DNA of 64,000 bases from Brucella cytisi. GTDB lineage: Bacteria > Pseudomonadota > Alphaproteobacteria > Rhizobiales > Rhizobiaceae. Under the pieces are notes generated by a model. The model did not search any database and was not told the origin of the DNA. It saw only the letters and a list, made by a program, of their open reading frames with translations. This document shows positions 50,350 through 59,978 of the stretch, piece by piece (within the stretch, counting starts at the first letter, position 1; the number at the start of each line of letters is the position of its first letter). Where the stretch lies: NCBI GenBank assembly GCA_012103075.1, contig JAAVLQ010000001.1, forward strand, positions 1,922,001-1,986,000, written 5' to 3'. A program made the translations under genes and the position numbers.

Positions 50350-50390
50350 AAGCGGTTTTCGGATAAGTTCACGCTGAAAAAAAAAAAAAA
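50350..50390. repeat. Truncated A-type repeat with A14 run
   Basis: AAGCGGTTTTCGGATAAGTTCACGC-type fragment followed by 14 A (50377-50390). Only one arm of the repeat remains. Confidence 0.6.
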
Positions 50391-50537
50391 CGAACATGGG
50401 AAAAAGTCCTGCTATCATGATCGTGACAACAAGTCCCCTTTGCCTTGTGGCCAAAAGGCGATAAATCACCGGCAATATAGACGCATTGTCGCCGCTCATT
50501 GCAAGCGGCGCAGCTGGCTTTCATGCAGGAGTTTAGG

Positions 50538-51527
50538 ATGAAGACCGAACCGAACGAAGTCCACAACAGGCCGAAACTGGTCACCGTTTTCGGCGGCTCC
50601 GGCTTTGTCGGGCGCGCGGTCGTCGCAAGTCTCACCAAGCGCGGCTATCGCGTGCGCGTAGCAGTGCGCAAGCCGGAAGTTGCTTATTACATGGCTCCGC
50701 TCGGCAATGTCGGCCAGATACAGATGGTGCAGGCCAATGTCCGCAACCGCGCTTCGGTCGAACATGTCGTCAAGGGTTCCGACCATGTCGTGAACCTCGT
50801 CGGCATCCTTGCTGAAAGCGGTCGCCAGCGTTTCAACACCGTTCAGGTGCTGGGCGCGAAGAACATCGCCGAAGCCGCCAAGGCCGCAGGCATTCGCATG
50901 ACGCATCTGTCCTCGCTCGCAGCCGACGTCAATTCGCCATCGGATTACGCACGCACCAAGGGTGAAGGCGAAAACGCCGTTCTTTCCGTTCTGCCGGAAA
51001 GCGTCATCCTGCGCCCCTCGATCATTTTCGGTCCTGAAGACCGCTTCTTCAACCGCTTCGCCAACATGGCGCGCTTCTCGCCGTTCCTGCCAGCTATCGG
51101 CGGCGGCGGCGAAACGAAGCTCCAGCCGGTCTATGTCGGTGACGTTGCGGAAGCCGTCGCCCGTGCCGTCGACGGCAAGCTGGTGCCGGGTGGCGTCTAT
51201 GAACTCGGCGGCCCGGATGTGCAGCCGTTCAAGAACTGGATGAAGGACATGCTCGGCGTTATCGCCCGCAAGCGCCTCATCATTTCCATGCCCCGGTGGG
51301 TTGCCCGTTTGCAGGCATCGATCCTCGGCCTGCTGCCGAACCCGATGCTCACCAACGATCAGGTGACGCTGTTGAAATTCGACAATGTCGTTTCCGAAAA
51401 GGCGATCAAGGAAGGCCGCACGCTGGAAGGCATGGGCATCACGCCGGAAGGCGTTGACGCCGTGCTGCCATCCTATCTGTGGCGCTACCGCGTTGCCGGC
51501 CAGTACACCAAAACCGGTTTTGCGTGA
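50538..51527 (+). CDS. Complex I NDUFA9-like NAD(P)-binding protein
   Basis: Intact 329-residue extended/atypical SDR. LVTVFGGSGFVGRAVVASL is the dinucleotide site. LAESGRQRFNTVQVLGAKNI and PSDYARTKGEGENAVL match the NDUFA9 subfamily, which in mitochondria is an accessory complex I subunit. The bacterial role is uncertain. The start is ATG 50538 after AGGAGTTTAGG. A strong terminator follows. Confidence 0.9.
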   Translation: MKTEPNEVHNRPKLVTVFGGSGFVGRAVVASLTKRGYRVRVAVRKPEVAYYMAPLGNVGQIQMVQANVRNRASVEHVVKGSDHVVNLVGILAESGRQRFNTVQVLGAKNIAEAAKAAGIRMTHLSSLAADVNSPSDYARTKGEGENAVLSVLPESVILRPSIIFGPEDRFFNRFANMARFSPFLPAIGGGGETKLQPVYVGDVAEAVARAVDGKLVPGGVYELGGPDVQPFKNWMKDMLGVIARKRLIISMPRWVARLQASILGLLPNPMLTNDQVTLLKFDNVVSEKAIKEGRTLEGMGITPEGVDAVLPSYLWRYRVAGQYTKTGFA

Positions 51528-51553
51528 GACATTCCGCTCATCGGAAAATAAAC

Positions 51554-51578
51554 AAGGGGCCGAAAGGCCCCTTTTCTT
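51554..51578 (+). terminator. Terminator after the NDUFA9-like gene
   Basis: AAGGGGCC-GAAA-GGCCCCTT followed by TTCTTT. Confidence 0.88.
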
Positions 51579-51622
51579 TGCCCGACTTTTATACGTCGAG
51601 CTTTGTCTGAATTTGACGACGT

Positions 51623-52440
<818 letters not shown>

Positions 52441-52682
52441 TTAGAATATTGGGCACCATGATGGCAGCAAGACCGGGCCGCGATTGCGGTTGCCGAGGCA
52501 AAAACGAGCACTTCCAGCGATTGCTTGTCTCACGCAGACATAGCCCTTATAGACTTTATATTCCGTTGAGGCGGCGTCGAATCGCTCGGTAGCAGGAATA
52601 GCCTGCTGCATGCGCAAACGCCAGCCGCCGTGCTATCTCCGGACGTTCAATTCAAGCTTCAGTCGAGAGTATCGCGTCGATC

Positions 52683-53375
52683 ATGCTTACGCTTTTTCAT
52701 CATCCCATGTCTTCGGGTTCGCGCTATGTGCGGCTCATCCTCGGCGAGTATGGCGTTGAAGCGGAGTTGATCGAGGAACGACCGTGGTCACGTCGCAAAG
52801 AATTTCTGGCGCTGAACCCGGCGGGCACCCTGCCCGTTCTTCTGGCTGAAAATGACCTTCCGGTCGTCGGCGCGACGGTGATTGCCGAATATCTGGACGA
52901 GACACGCGGCGCCTTGAAACGCAGCCGCCGCCTTCTGCCGGAAAGCCCTATGGAGCGCGCCGAAGTGCGCCGCCTCGTTGACTGGTTTCTGCTGAAATTC
53001 GAAAATGAAGTCACACGCCACATCGCGCGCGAACGTGTGTTCAAGCTGCAGATGGCAGCCGAAATGGGCGGTAGCGCGCCGGATTCGACCGCTATCCGCG
53101 CCGCCCGCACCAATATCCGCCAGCACATGAAATATATCGACTGGCTGGCCGCGACCCGCGACTGGCTGGGTGGCGCGCATCCAAGCTATGCCGACATGGC
53201 TGCGGCAGCATGCATTTCCGTGCTAGACTATCTCGGCGAAATCGAGTGGGGCGAAACCAAAGCGGCGCGTGACTGGTATGCACGCATGAAATCGCGCCCG
53301 GCCTTCCGCCCATTACTTTCTGACCGCGTGCGCGGGCTTGCCCCGGTGGCCCATTATGGCGACCTCGACTTCTAA
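52683..53375 (+). CDS. Glutathione S-transferase family protein
   Basis: Intact 230-residue GST. The thioredoxin-fold N-terminus is LTLFHHPMSSGSRYVRLIL with Ser candidates for glutathione activation. NPAGTLPVLLAEN holds the cis-Pro and VVGATVIAEYLDE the glutathione-binding Glu-Ser-like position. The helical C-terminal domain is present. Its end overlaps the queG start by 20 bases. Confidence 0.9.
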   Translation: MLTLFHHPMSSGSRYVRLILGEYGVEAELIEERPWSRRKEFLALNPAGTLPVLLAENDLPVVGATVIAEYLDETRGALKRSRRLLPESPMERAEVRRLVDWFLLKFENEVTRHIARERVFKLQMAAEMGGSAPDSTAIRAARTNIRQHMKYIDWLAATRDWLGGAHPSYADMAAAACISVLDYLGEIEWGETKAARDWYARMKSRPAFRPLLSDRVRGLAPVAHYGDLDF

Positions 53376-54537
53376 TTCGAAAACCGAAAAGCTGAAGCGC
53401 TTCCTGATCGAAGAGGTGAAGGCGGTCGGTTTCGATGCCGTTGCCTTCACCACGCCGGATGCAATTCCGCAAGCGCCCGAACGGCTGCGCCAATATATTG
53501 CCGATGGCCACCACGCCGACATGGAATGGATGGAGGAAACCGAGGCGCGCCGCAGCGATCCAAGCGTGCTGTGGCCGGAAGTCCGTTCCATCATGATGCT
53601 GGCGATGAATTACGGGCCGGATGCCAACCCGCTCGCCATTCTGGAGCAACAGGATCGCGCGGCCATATCGGTCTACGCGCAAAACCGCGACTATCATGAC
53701 ATCATCAAGGGCAAGCTCAAGCATGTGGCGAGCCGTTTTGCCGCGCGCGCCGGACAGGATGTCAAAGTCTTCGTCGACACCGCGCCCGTCATGGAAAAGC
53801 CGCTGGCCGAGGCCGCGGGGCTCGGCTGGCAGGGCAAGCACACCAATCTGGTAAGCCGCGAGCTTGGCTCATGGCTGTTCCTCGGCTCCATCTTCACAAC
53901 GGCGGAAATTCCGCCCGACACGCCTGACCGCGACCATTGCGGCTCCTGCCGCGCCTGCCTCGACGCTTGTCCGACCAATGCCTTCCCCTCGCCCTATCGC
54001 ATCGATGCAAGGCGCTGCATTTCCTATCTCACCATCGAGAACAAGGGGCCGATCCCGCACGAATTCCGCAAGGCGATGGGCAACCGCATCTATGGCTGCG
54101 ATGACTGCCTTTCCGTCTGCCCTTGGAACAAGTTTGCGCAGGCAACCAGCGAAATGAAGCTGAAAGCCCGCGACGATCTGAAAGCGCCGCGTCTGGCCGA
54201 CCTGTTGACACTGGATGACCCCGCTTTCCGCACATTGTTTTCGGGTTCCCCGGTGAAACGGATCGGGCGCGACCGCTTCCTCCGCAATGTGCTGATCGCC
54301 ACCGGTAATTCCGGTGATAAAACGCTTCTGCCAGATGTCGAACGACTGCTGGAAGACGAAGCGCCTGTCGTGCGCGGCGCAGCTATATGGGCCTTGAAGC
54401 AATTGGCCAATCCCGACCGTGTGGCTGAAATGCAGAAACGTCTGGCCTCATCGGAAGAGGATGCTACGGTGCAAGCAGAGTGGACCACCGCATCGACCCG
54501 AAAATCGGAAGCGATTTTGGGAAAGCACGATGCGTAG
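53356..54537 (+). CDS. queG: Epoxyqueuosine reductase QueG
   Basis: Cobalamin-dependent reductase of the last queuosine step. Two 4Fe-4S sites are visible: CGSCRACLDACP with CISYL, and CDDCLSVCPWNKF. A HEAT-like tail (VVRGAAIWALKQLANPDRV) follows. 393 residues, intact. The final residues TASTRKSEAILGKHDA are encoded by a palindromic repeat (arms near 54490-54533), so the natural C-terminus may have been replaced or extended. It overlaps the GST gene. Confidence 0.94.
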   Translation: MATSTSNSKTEKLKRFLIEEVKAVGFDAVAFTTPDAIPQAPERLRQYIADGHHADMEWMEETEARRSDPSVLWPEVRSIMMLAMNYGPDANPLAILEQQDRAAISVYAQNRDYHDIIKGKLKHVASRFAARAGQDVKVFVDTAPVMEKPLAEAAGLGWQGKHTNLVSRELGSWLFLGSIFTTAEIPPDTPDRDHCGSCRACLDACPTNAFPSPYRIDARRCISYLTIENKGPIPHEFRKAMGNRIYGCDDCLSVCPWNKFAQATSEMKLKARDDLKAPRLADLLTLDDPAFRTLFSGSPVKRIGRDRFLRNVLIATGNSGDKTLLPDVERLLEDEAPVVRGAAIWALKQLANPDRVAEMQKRLASSEEDATVQAEWTTASTRKSEAILGKHDA

Positions 54538-54590
54538 ATTCAATGGATTAGAGCGTCCTTTGTGCGTCCCAACGGGCGCACGGCGCTCTA
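54490..54590. repeat. Composite palindromic repeat F1-E1
   Basis: F1: GCATCGACCCGAAAATCG / CGATTTTGGGAAAGCACGATGC, inside the end of queG. E1: TAGAGCGTCCTTTGTGCGTC..GCGCACGGCGCTCTA (54549-54590). An inverted copy of the composite is at 57017-57119. Confidence 0.8.
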
Positions 54591-54603
54591 TGGAGGAAGT
54601 TTG

Positions 54604-55473
54604 ATGCGCGTTTTTCTGTTCGGAGCCGGTTATTCTGCCCAAGCCTTTGCTCAAAGGATGACAGGTGAGGCGGAACGCATCGACGGGACAACGCGGCACG
54701 AGCAGAAATTCCCGCTCCTTGAAAAGGCGGGCATAAAGCCGATGCTCTTTGACGGTGAAACACCTTCGCCCGACCTTCTGGACCGGCTTGCCCAATCGAC
54801 CCATGTTGTCGTTTCGATTTCGCCCGGCGAAAGCGGCGACCCGGCGGTCGCCGTTGTAGAAGAAGCGCTTCGTCGCCCCGACAACACCATTCGCTGGATC
54901 GGCTATCTGTCGACGGTCGGCGTCTATGGCGACCATCAGGGCCAATGGGTGGACGAGACTGCTCCCTGCAAGCCTGCGTCCCGCCGCAGTCTGGAGCGGG
55001 TGGAAGCCGAAGAAACATGGGGACAATTGAGCGAACGGCACGGAACGCCGCTCGCAATCTTGCGTCTTTCCGGCATTTACGGGCCGGGCCGCAACGCCTT
55101 CATTAATCTGGAACGCGGTACTGCACGGCGCATCATCAAAGACAATCAGGTCTTCAACCGCATCCACGTCGATGACATCGCCGGTAGCCTGCGTTTTCTG
55201 GCAGGAACCAACACGGGCGGCATCTTCAATATCACCGACAATGAACCAAGCCCGCCACAGGATGTCGTCACCTATGCAGCCGAACTGATGGGCGTGACGC
55301 CGCCGCCGGAGGTCCCCTTCGCGGAAGCCGACATGACGCCGATGGCGCGCTCCTTCTATGGCGAGAACAAGCGTGTCTCCAACCAGCGCATCAGGGATCT
55401 CGGCTATGAATTTGCCTATCCCGACTACAAGACCGCCTTTTCGGCCATGTGGCGCGACGATAGCTGGCACTGA
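54604..55473 (+). CDS. NAD-dependent epimerase/dehydratase family protein (extended SDR)
   Basis: Intact 289-residue protein. MRVFLFGAGYSAQAFAQRM is the dinucleotide site; IRWIGYLSTVGVYGDHQG and RLSGIYGPGRNAFINL follow, then FNRIHVDDIAGSLRFLA. The Y-x-x-x-K of classical SDRs is not evident, as in the YeeZ-like group. GGAGGAAG precedes the start. It lies between inverted composite repeats together with the MFS gene. Confidence 0.85.
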   Translation: MRVFLFGAGYSAQAFAQRMTGEAERIDGTTRHEQKFPLLEKAGIKPMLFDGETPSPDLLDRLAQSTHVVVSISPGESGDPAVAVVEEALRRPDNTIRWIGYLSTVGVYGDHQGQWVDETAPCKPASRRSLERVEAEETWGQLSERHGTPLAILRLSGIYGPGRNAFINLERGTARRIIKDNQVFNRIHVDDIAGSLRFLAGTNTGGIFNITDNEPSPPQDVVTYAAELMGVTPPPEVPFAEADMTPMARSFYGENKRVSNQRIRDLGYEFAYPDYKTAFSAMWRDDSWH

Positions 55474-55564
55474 TTTGCATTGTTCAGATGCCGCTGTTAA
55501 AAATGCATCCGCAATCGAACCGGGACAAAACAGAATGGGCAGCACCGAACTCGCAACCAGATAA

Positions 55565-55594
55565 GCCGCAACAGCCTTTCCGACCTGTTGCGGC
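55565..55594. repeat. Hairpin between the epimerase and MFS genes
   Basis: GCCGCAACAG / CTGTTGCGGC, a perfect 10-base stem with a 10-base loop and no T-run. Terminator-like or a repeat. Confidence 0.5.
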
Positions 55595-55615
55595 ATCTGC
55601 CCCGGACCAATTTCC

Positions 55616-55672
55616 TTAAAGCGCATCCCGAAAAGTGTGTAACGATTTTCGGATAAGACACGCGTTGTAAAG
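55616..55672. repeat. A-type palindromic repeat upstream of the MFS gene
   Basis: TA|AAGCGCATCCCGAAAAGTG..CGATTTTCGGATAAGACACGCG. Confidence 0.8.
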
Positions 55673-55717
55673 AAGGCAGATCGCCGCCCGAATTCTTTCT
55701 CGAGCGGATGCTTCGTC

Positions 55718-56910
55718 ATGCCTTTTGATAACAAACAAACTCCACGCTGGAATTACTCCCTGCCATTGGCACTCGCGCTGATGGCCCCTTTCGACATTCT
55801 CGCCTCGCTGGCCATGGACATCTACCTGCCGGTCGTGCCGTCCATGCCCGCCATCCTGCAAACGACACCCGCAATGGTGCAGCTGACGCTCAGCCTCTAC
55901 ATGGTGATGCTGGGTGTCGGGCAACTGCTGTTCGGCCCGTTGTCGGACCGCTTCGGACGCAGGCCCATCCTGCTTGGTGGCGGATTGGTTTTCGCCCTTT
56001 CGTCCTTCGCGCTGGCGATTACCGACAATGCCGCGCTATTCGTGGCGCTTCGCTTCGTACAGGCAACGGGCGCCTCGGCGGCACTTGTCGCTACTTTCGC
56101 AACGGTGCGCGACGTCTATGCGACACGTCCCGAAGGCGCGACGATCTACGGCCTTTTCAGCGCCATGCTTTCCTTCGTCCCTGCGCTTGGCCCGATTGCC
56201 GGTGCATTGATTGCAAAGGGTTTCGGATGGCGGACAATCTTCGCATTGCTGGGCCTGTTCGGTCTCATCGCAACATGGCGCGCCTTGCGCCACTGGCACG
56301 AGACACGACCGACCGGCGATGCGCCAAACGCCGGCAGTCTGGGGCGGATCATAAAGGATTTCCGCTTCTGGACCTACACGCTCGGCTTTGCCACGGCGAT
56401 GGGCACGTTCTTCGTATTCTTTTCTACCGCACCGCGCATTCTGATCGAACGCAGCGGCTTCGGTGAAACAGGATTCAGCCTTGCTTTCGCAAGCGTTGCC
56501 GGCGTCATGATCGCCGCCACGCGCATCCTGCCGCGCCAGACGCAGAAATGGGGTGCCCGTACAAGCGTGGCCCTTGGCATGGTCGTGCTCCTTGCCAGCG
56601 CACTCCTGCTTCTGGCGGGCGAGACACTGCTGCAACCATCATCATTCAAGCCTCATCGTCCCGATGTGGTTTGCCGCTGTCGGGATCGTTCTCACCGCAT
56701 CGATGACGGCGAATGGTGCGCTTGCAGCTTTTGACGACAATGCGGGCATGGCGGTCGCAGTCTATTTCTGTGTTCAGAGCCTGATCGTCAGTCTCGCAGG
56801 AACCGCACTGGTCATTTTCCTGCCGGCGATACTGCCCGCCATTGATCACCTTCTGCACCTTCATGCCGTTGCTGGTTCTGGCCATGCTTGCAAGGCTACG
56901 AAAGAGCTGA
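55718..56910 (+). CDS. Bcr/CflA family multidrug MFS exporter (two frame breaks)
   Basis: Twelve-helix drug:proton antiporter. Diagnostic segments are DIYLPVVPSMPAIL (helix 1), the MFS motif A region GPLSDRFGRRPILLGG and RFVQATGASAALVATFATVRD (helix 4). Breaks near 56645 (LQPSSF|SLIVPMWFAAVGIVL) and 56850 (LPA|LITFCTFMPLLVLAML) divert the frame; the corrected end is ARLRKS at 56910, about 397 residues. Drug specificity unknown. Confidence 0.9.
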
Positions 56911-57016
56911 GGGAAATGGCGGTTGGCAGCACAAACTGTCGACCGCCATTGAAGCCCTGCCGTGGACACCGCATAATGCCCGCAATTCGGTTGTCTTGAT
57001 TCGCAGCCGCAGCCCC

Positions 57017-57119
57017 TAGAGCGCCGTGCGTCCATATGGACGCACAAAGGACGCTCTAACCGATCAGATCTACGCATCGTCTTTCCGAAAATCGAAATCG
57101 ATTTTCGGAAAGACGATGC
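57017..57119. repeat. Composite palindromic repeat E2-F2 (inverted copy)
   Basis: E2: TAGAGCGCCGTGCGTCC..GGACGCTCTA (57017-57058). F2: GCATCGTCTTTCCGAAAATC.. with perfect 22-base arms (57074-57095 and 57098-57119) around AA. Reverse-complement arrangement of F1-E1. Confidence 0.85.
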
Positions 57120-57144
57120 TGTAGGCAAAACATGGAACTGCACC

Positions 57145-58075
57145 ATGATCGCAAACAGATTGAAGAAGATCATTCTCGCAGCCTCGCTGGCCGCAATGAT
57201 CGCGCCCGACTTCGCGCCAATGGCCATGGCGGAAGACATGCCAGCGAAACAGGCTTTCGGCGGTGAAAGACTTCCTGTGCTGACGCAGCAGCCGCAATCC
57301 ATCGGCTTTTATGCCAAAGGATGCCTCGCCGGTGCTGTGGCATTGCCGACGGATGGACCGAACTGGCAGGTCATGCGCCTTTCGCGCAACCGCCGCTGGG
57401 GTCATCCGCGCATGATCGGTCTTCTGGAAAAACTGTCCCGCGATGCAGCACAGGACGGCTGGCCCGGCCTGCTCGTCGGTGACATCTCGCAGCCGCGCGG
57501 CGGCCCGATGCTCACCGGTCATGCCTCGCATCAGGTCGGCCTCGATGCAGATATCTGGCTGACACCGATGCCGAAAAAGCGGTTTTCCGATGCCGAACGC
57601 GAGAGCGTTTCCGCCGTTTCGATGCTGAAGCCGGATTCGCTTTATGTGGACCCGAAAAGTGGACCCCTGCCCGCACGGCCCTCATCAAGCATGCCGCAAG
57701 CTATCCGGAAGTCGAGCGCATCTTTGTGCATCCGGGCATCAAGAAGCAGCTTTGCGACACAGTGACGGGCGACCGAAGCTGGCTCGGCAAGGTTCGCCCC
57801 TACTGGGGGCACTTCTACCATTTCCATGTGCGCCTGACCTGCCAGCCCGGTTCGCCTCAATGCAAGGGACAGCCGAAAGTGGCTGCTGGCGACGGTTGTG
57901 ACAAGTCGCTCGCCCGGTGGTTTACCGACGAGCCATGGAAGCCTGCAAAGCCGTCGAAGGAACCTCCAAAAAGCCGCGTCCGGTGATGGTTTCCGATCTG
58001 CCGAAGGCCTGTGCCGCCGTCCTCAACGGCCCTGCGCCGAATTCGGTTGCGGATGTCACCTACGGCGTGCAGTAA
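57145..58075 (+). CDS. mepA: Penicillin-insensitive murein endopeptidase MepA (two frame breaks)
   Basis: Periplasmic LAS metallopeptidase that cuts D-Ala-meso-DAP crosslinks. Signal peptide IILAASLAAMIAPDFAPMAMA. Zinc ligands are in GHASHQVGLDADIWL (His, Asp) and in YWGHFYHFHVRL (His). Missing A residues in A-runs near 57657 (DPKKWTPARTALIKHA) and near 57968 (PPKKPRPVMVSDLPKAC) break the frame. Corrected length is about 310 residues. Confidence 0.94.
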
Positions 58076-58174
58076 CGGCTTTTAGCGCTTTTCAGGTCTT
58101 TGGCACTTCGCTATAGATTTAAAACGATTTAGAATGCTAATGACAAGGTTATCAACTCGTAAGGTTGCTCATTC

Positions 58175-58552
58175 ATGACGGAACGCCTGCGCATCGCATT
58201 GATCGCCCACGACCAGAAGAAGGATGACATGGTCGCCTTCGCCAAAGCGCATGAGCAGGCTTTGGCCCGCTTTGACATCGTGGCGACGGGGACGACTGGC
58301 AGCCTCATTCTGGATGCCTGCCCTTCACTCAGCATTCAGCGTGTGAAAAGTGGGCCGCTCGGCGGAGACCAGCAGATCGGCGCGATGATCGCGGAAGGCA
58401 CGGTGGAAGTGCTCATCTTCTTCATCGACCCGCTGTCCCCGCTTCCGCACGATGTCGATGTGAAGGCGCTGACACGCCTTGGCAGCGTCTACGATATTCC
58501 AATGGCGCTCAATCGCGCGACAGCGGAAAAACTGATCAAAGCGCTTGATTAA
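58175..58552 (+). CDS. mgsA: Methylglyoxal synthase
   Basis: Converts dihydroxyacetone phosphate to methylglyoxal, bypassing lower glycolysis. Intact, 125 residues: [16 protein letters not shown] (His/Lys phosphate site), [25 protein letters not shown] and the catalytic Asp in [14 protein letters not shown]. Followed by glk and gpmA in the same direction, grouping sugar-phosphate genes. Its TAA stop is the edge of an A-type repeat. Confidence 0.95.
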   Translation: MTERLRIALIAHDQKKDDMVAFAKAHEQALARFDIVATGTTGSLILDACPSLSIQRVKSGPLGGDQQIGAMIAEGTVEVLIFFIDPLSPLPHDVDVKALTRLGSVYDIPMALNRATAEKLIKALD

Positions 58553-58650
58553 AGCGCATCCCGAAAAGTGTGAAACGGTTTTCGGAAAAATGCGCGTAAA
58601 ACAAATGATTAGAGCGCCGATCTGATCCAATCAGATCGAAACGCGCTCTA
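58550..58650. repeat. Composite palindromic repeat (A plus C type) after mgsA
   Basis: A unit TA|AAGCGCATCCCGAAAAGTG..GTTTTCGG (58550-58609), then C unit AGAGCGCCGATCTGATCC..GATCGAAACGCGCTCTA (58611-58650). The TAA is the mgsA stop. Confidence 0.82.
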
Positions 58651-58735
58651 ATCCTGCACAAGACAGGCTCGCCCGCGGAAGACCACCGCGGGCGGAAGAC
58701 ATGACCGGGGAGAGGGCATGCTGGCGAGTACAGCA

Positions 58736-58777
58736 TGCCTCCCAAAAGTGGGAACCGGCTTTGGGACAAAAACATGC
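58736..58777. repeat. A/B-type repeat running into the glk start
   Basis: GCCTCCCAAAAGTGGGAACC..GGCTTTGGGACAAAAACATGC; the glk ATG (58774) lies inside its right end. Confidence 0.7.
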
Positions 58778-59811
58778 ATGAAAACAAAGAGATAGAGCTG
58801 GTCGAACAGGGGTTCCGGTTTCCAGTACTCGTCGGCGATATCGGCGGCACCAATGCCCGCTTTGCTATCCCGGTGGATTCCAATGCAGAGCCGAAGGAAT
58901 TTCCCGTTCTCCAGACGGCGGATTATGCAACCATCGATGAGGCGATACAGAGCGCCATTCTTGATCACACTTCGATCCGGCCACGCTCCGCAATTCTCGC
59001 CGTCGCCGGTCCCGTCGATGGTGACGAAATCGATCTCACCAATTGCGACTGGGTCGTGCGCCCGAAGAAGATGATCGCCGATCTCGGTTTCGAGGACGTG
59101 ACCGTGCTGAACGATTTCGAGGCGCAAGCGCTTGCCGTCGTGTCTCTCGGCAGCGATCATCTGGAACAGATTGGCGGCAGGCCGGAAGAATTGATTGCCA
59201 CCCGCGTCGTACTCGGACCGGGCACGGGGCTTGGCGTTGCCGGTCTTGTCCGCACGCGCCATGCATGGGTGCCGGTGCCCGGCGAAGGCGGCCATATCGA
59301 TATCGGCCCACGCAGTGAACGCGATTATCAGGTCTTCCCGCATATCGAGCGCATCGACGGCCGCGTCGCTGGCGAACAGATCCTGTGCGGCCGCGGCCTG
59401 CGCAATCTCTATCTTGCCATATGCGCCGCCGACAAGGTGGCGCCAACGCTGGAAACACCTGCCGACATCACTTCAGCAGGGCTCGATGGCAGCAATGCGC
59501 AGGCGGAAGAAACCCTGCATCTGTTCGTCACCTATCTCGGACGCGTTGCAGGCGATCTGGCGCTGATCTTCATGGCGCATGGCGGTGTCTATCTTTCCGG
59601 CGGCATTCCGCAGCGCATCCTTTCTGCGCTCAAGTCCGGCGCTTTTCGCGAAGCATTCGAAGACAAAGCCCCGCACAAGGCCATCATGCGCGACATTCCT
59701 GTCCGCGTGATCACGCACCAGCTTGCAGCCCTCACAGGGCTTTCCGCCTTTGCGCAGGCCCCCGCCCGTTTCGAAGTTTCGACCGACGGACGCCGCTGGC
59801 GTATCGACTGA
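58774..59811 (+). CDS. glk: Glucokinase
   Basis: Intact ATP-dependent glucokinase of 345 residues. The phosphate motif is [15 protein letters not shown]. Others are [16 protein letters not shown] (catalytic Asp), [12 protein letters not shown] and [26 protein letters not shown] is the C-terminal family signature. ATG 58774 is within the end of a palindromic repeat, so the repeat forms the leader. Second gene of the mgsA-glk group. Confidence 0.95.
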   Translation: MHENKEIELVEQGFRFPVLVGDIGGTNARFAIPVDSNAEPKEFPVLQTADYATIDEAIQSAILDHTSIRPRSAILAVAGPVDGDEIDLTNCDWVVRPKKMIADLGFEDVTVLNDFEAQALAVVSLGSDHLEQIGGRPEELIATRVVLGPGTGLGVAGLVRTRHAWVPVPGEGGHIDIGPRSERDYQVFPHIERIDGRVAGEQILCGRGLRNLYLAICAADKVAPTLETPADITSAGLDGSNAQAEETLHLFVTYLGRVAGDLALIFMAHGGVYLSGGIPQRILSALKSGAFREAFEDKAPHKAIMRDIPVRVITHQLAALTGLSAFAQAPARFEVSTDGRRWRID

Positions 59812-59978
59812 CCGGCAAAGCTTGAGGATGGTCAAGCCGCACGGATAACGTTATAGAAACGCTGCACTGAAATTGCCGATGGCTTTTTCAGTTCAGCGTT
59901 TCCGTATGGGAAGTCGTATTTTTCAACGATAGCCGCCGGACCTGCCGGAGGGCTAAGAGACAAAAAGCGCTTTTGCAC

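Noticed and set aside
54448..55734. A 428-residue minus-strand frame opposite the epimerase gene
   Set aside because: Shadow of an intact, recognisable plus-strand gene.
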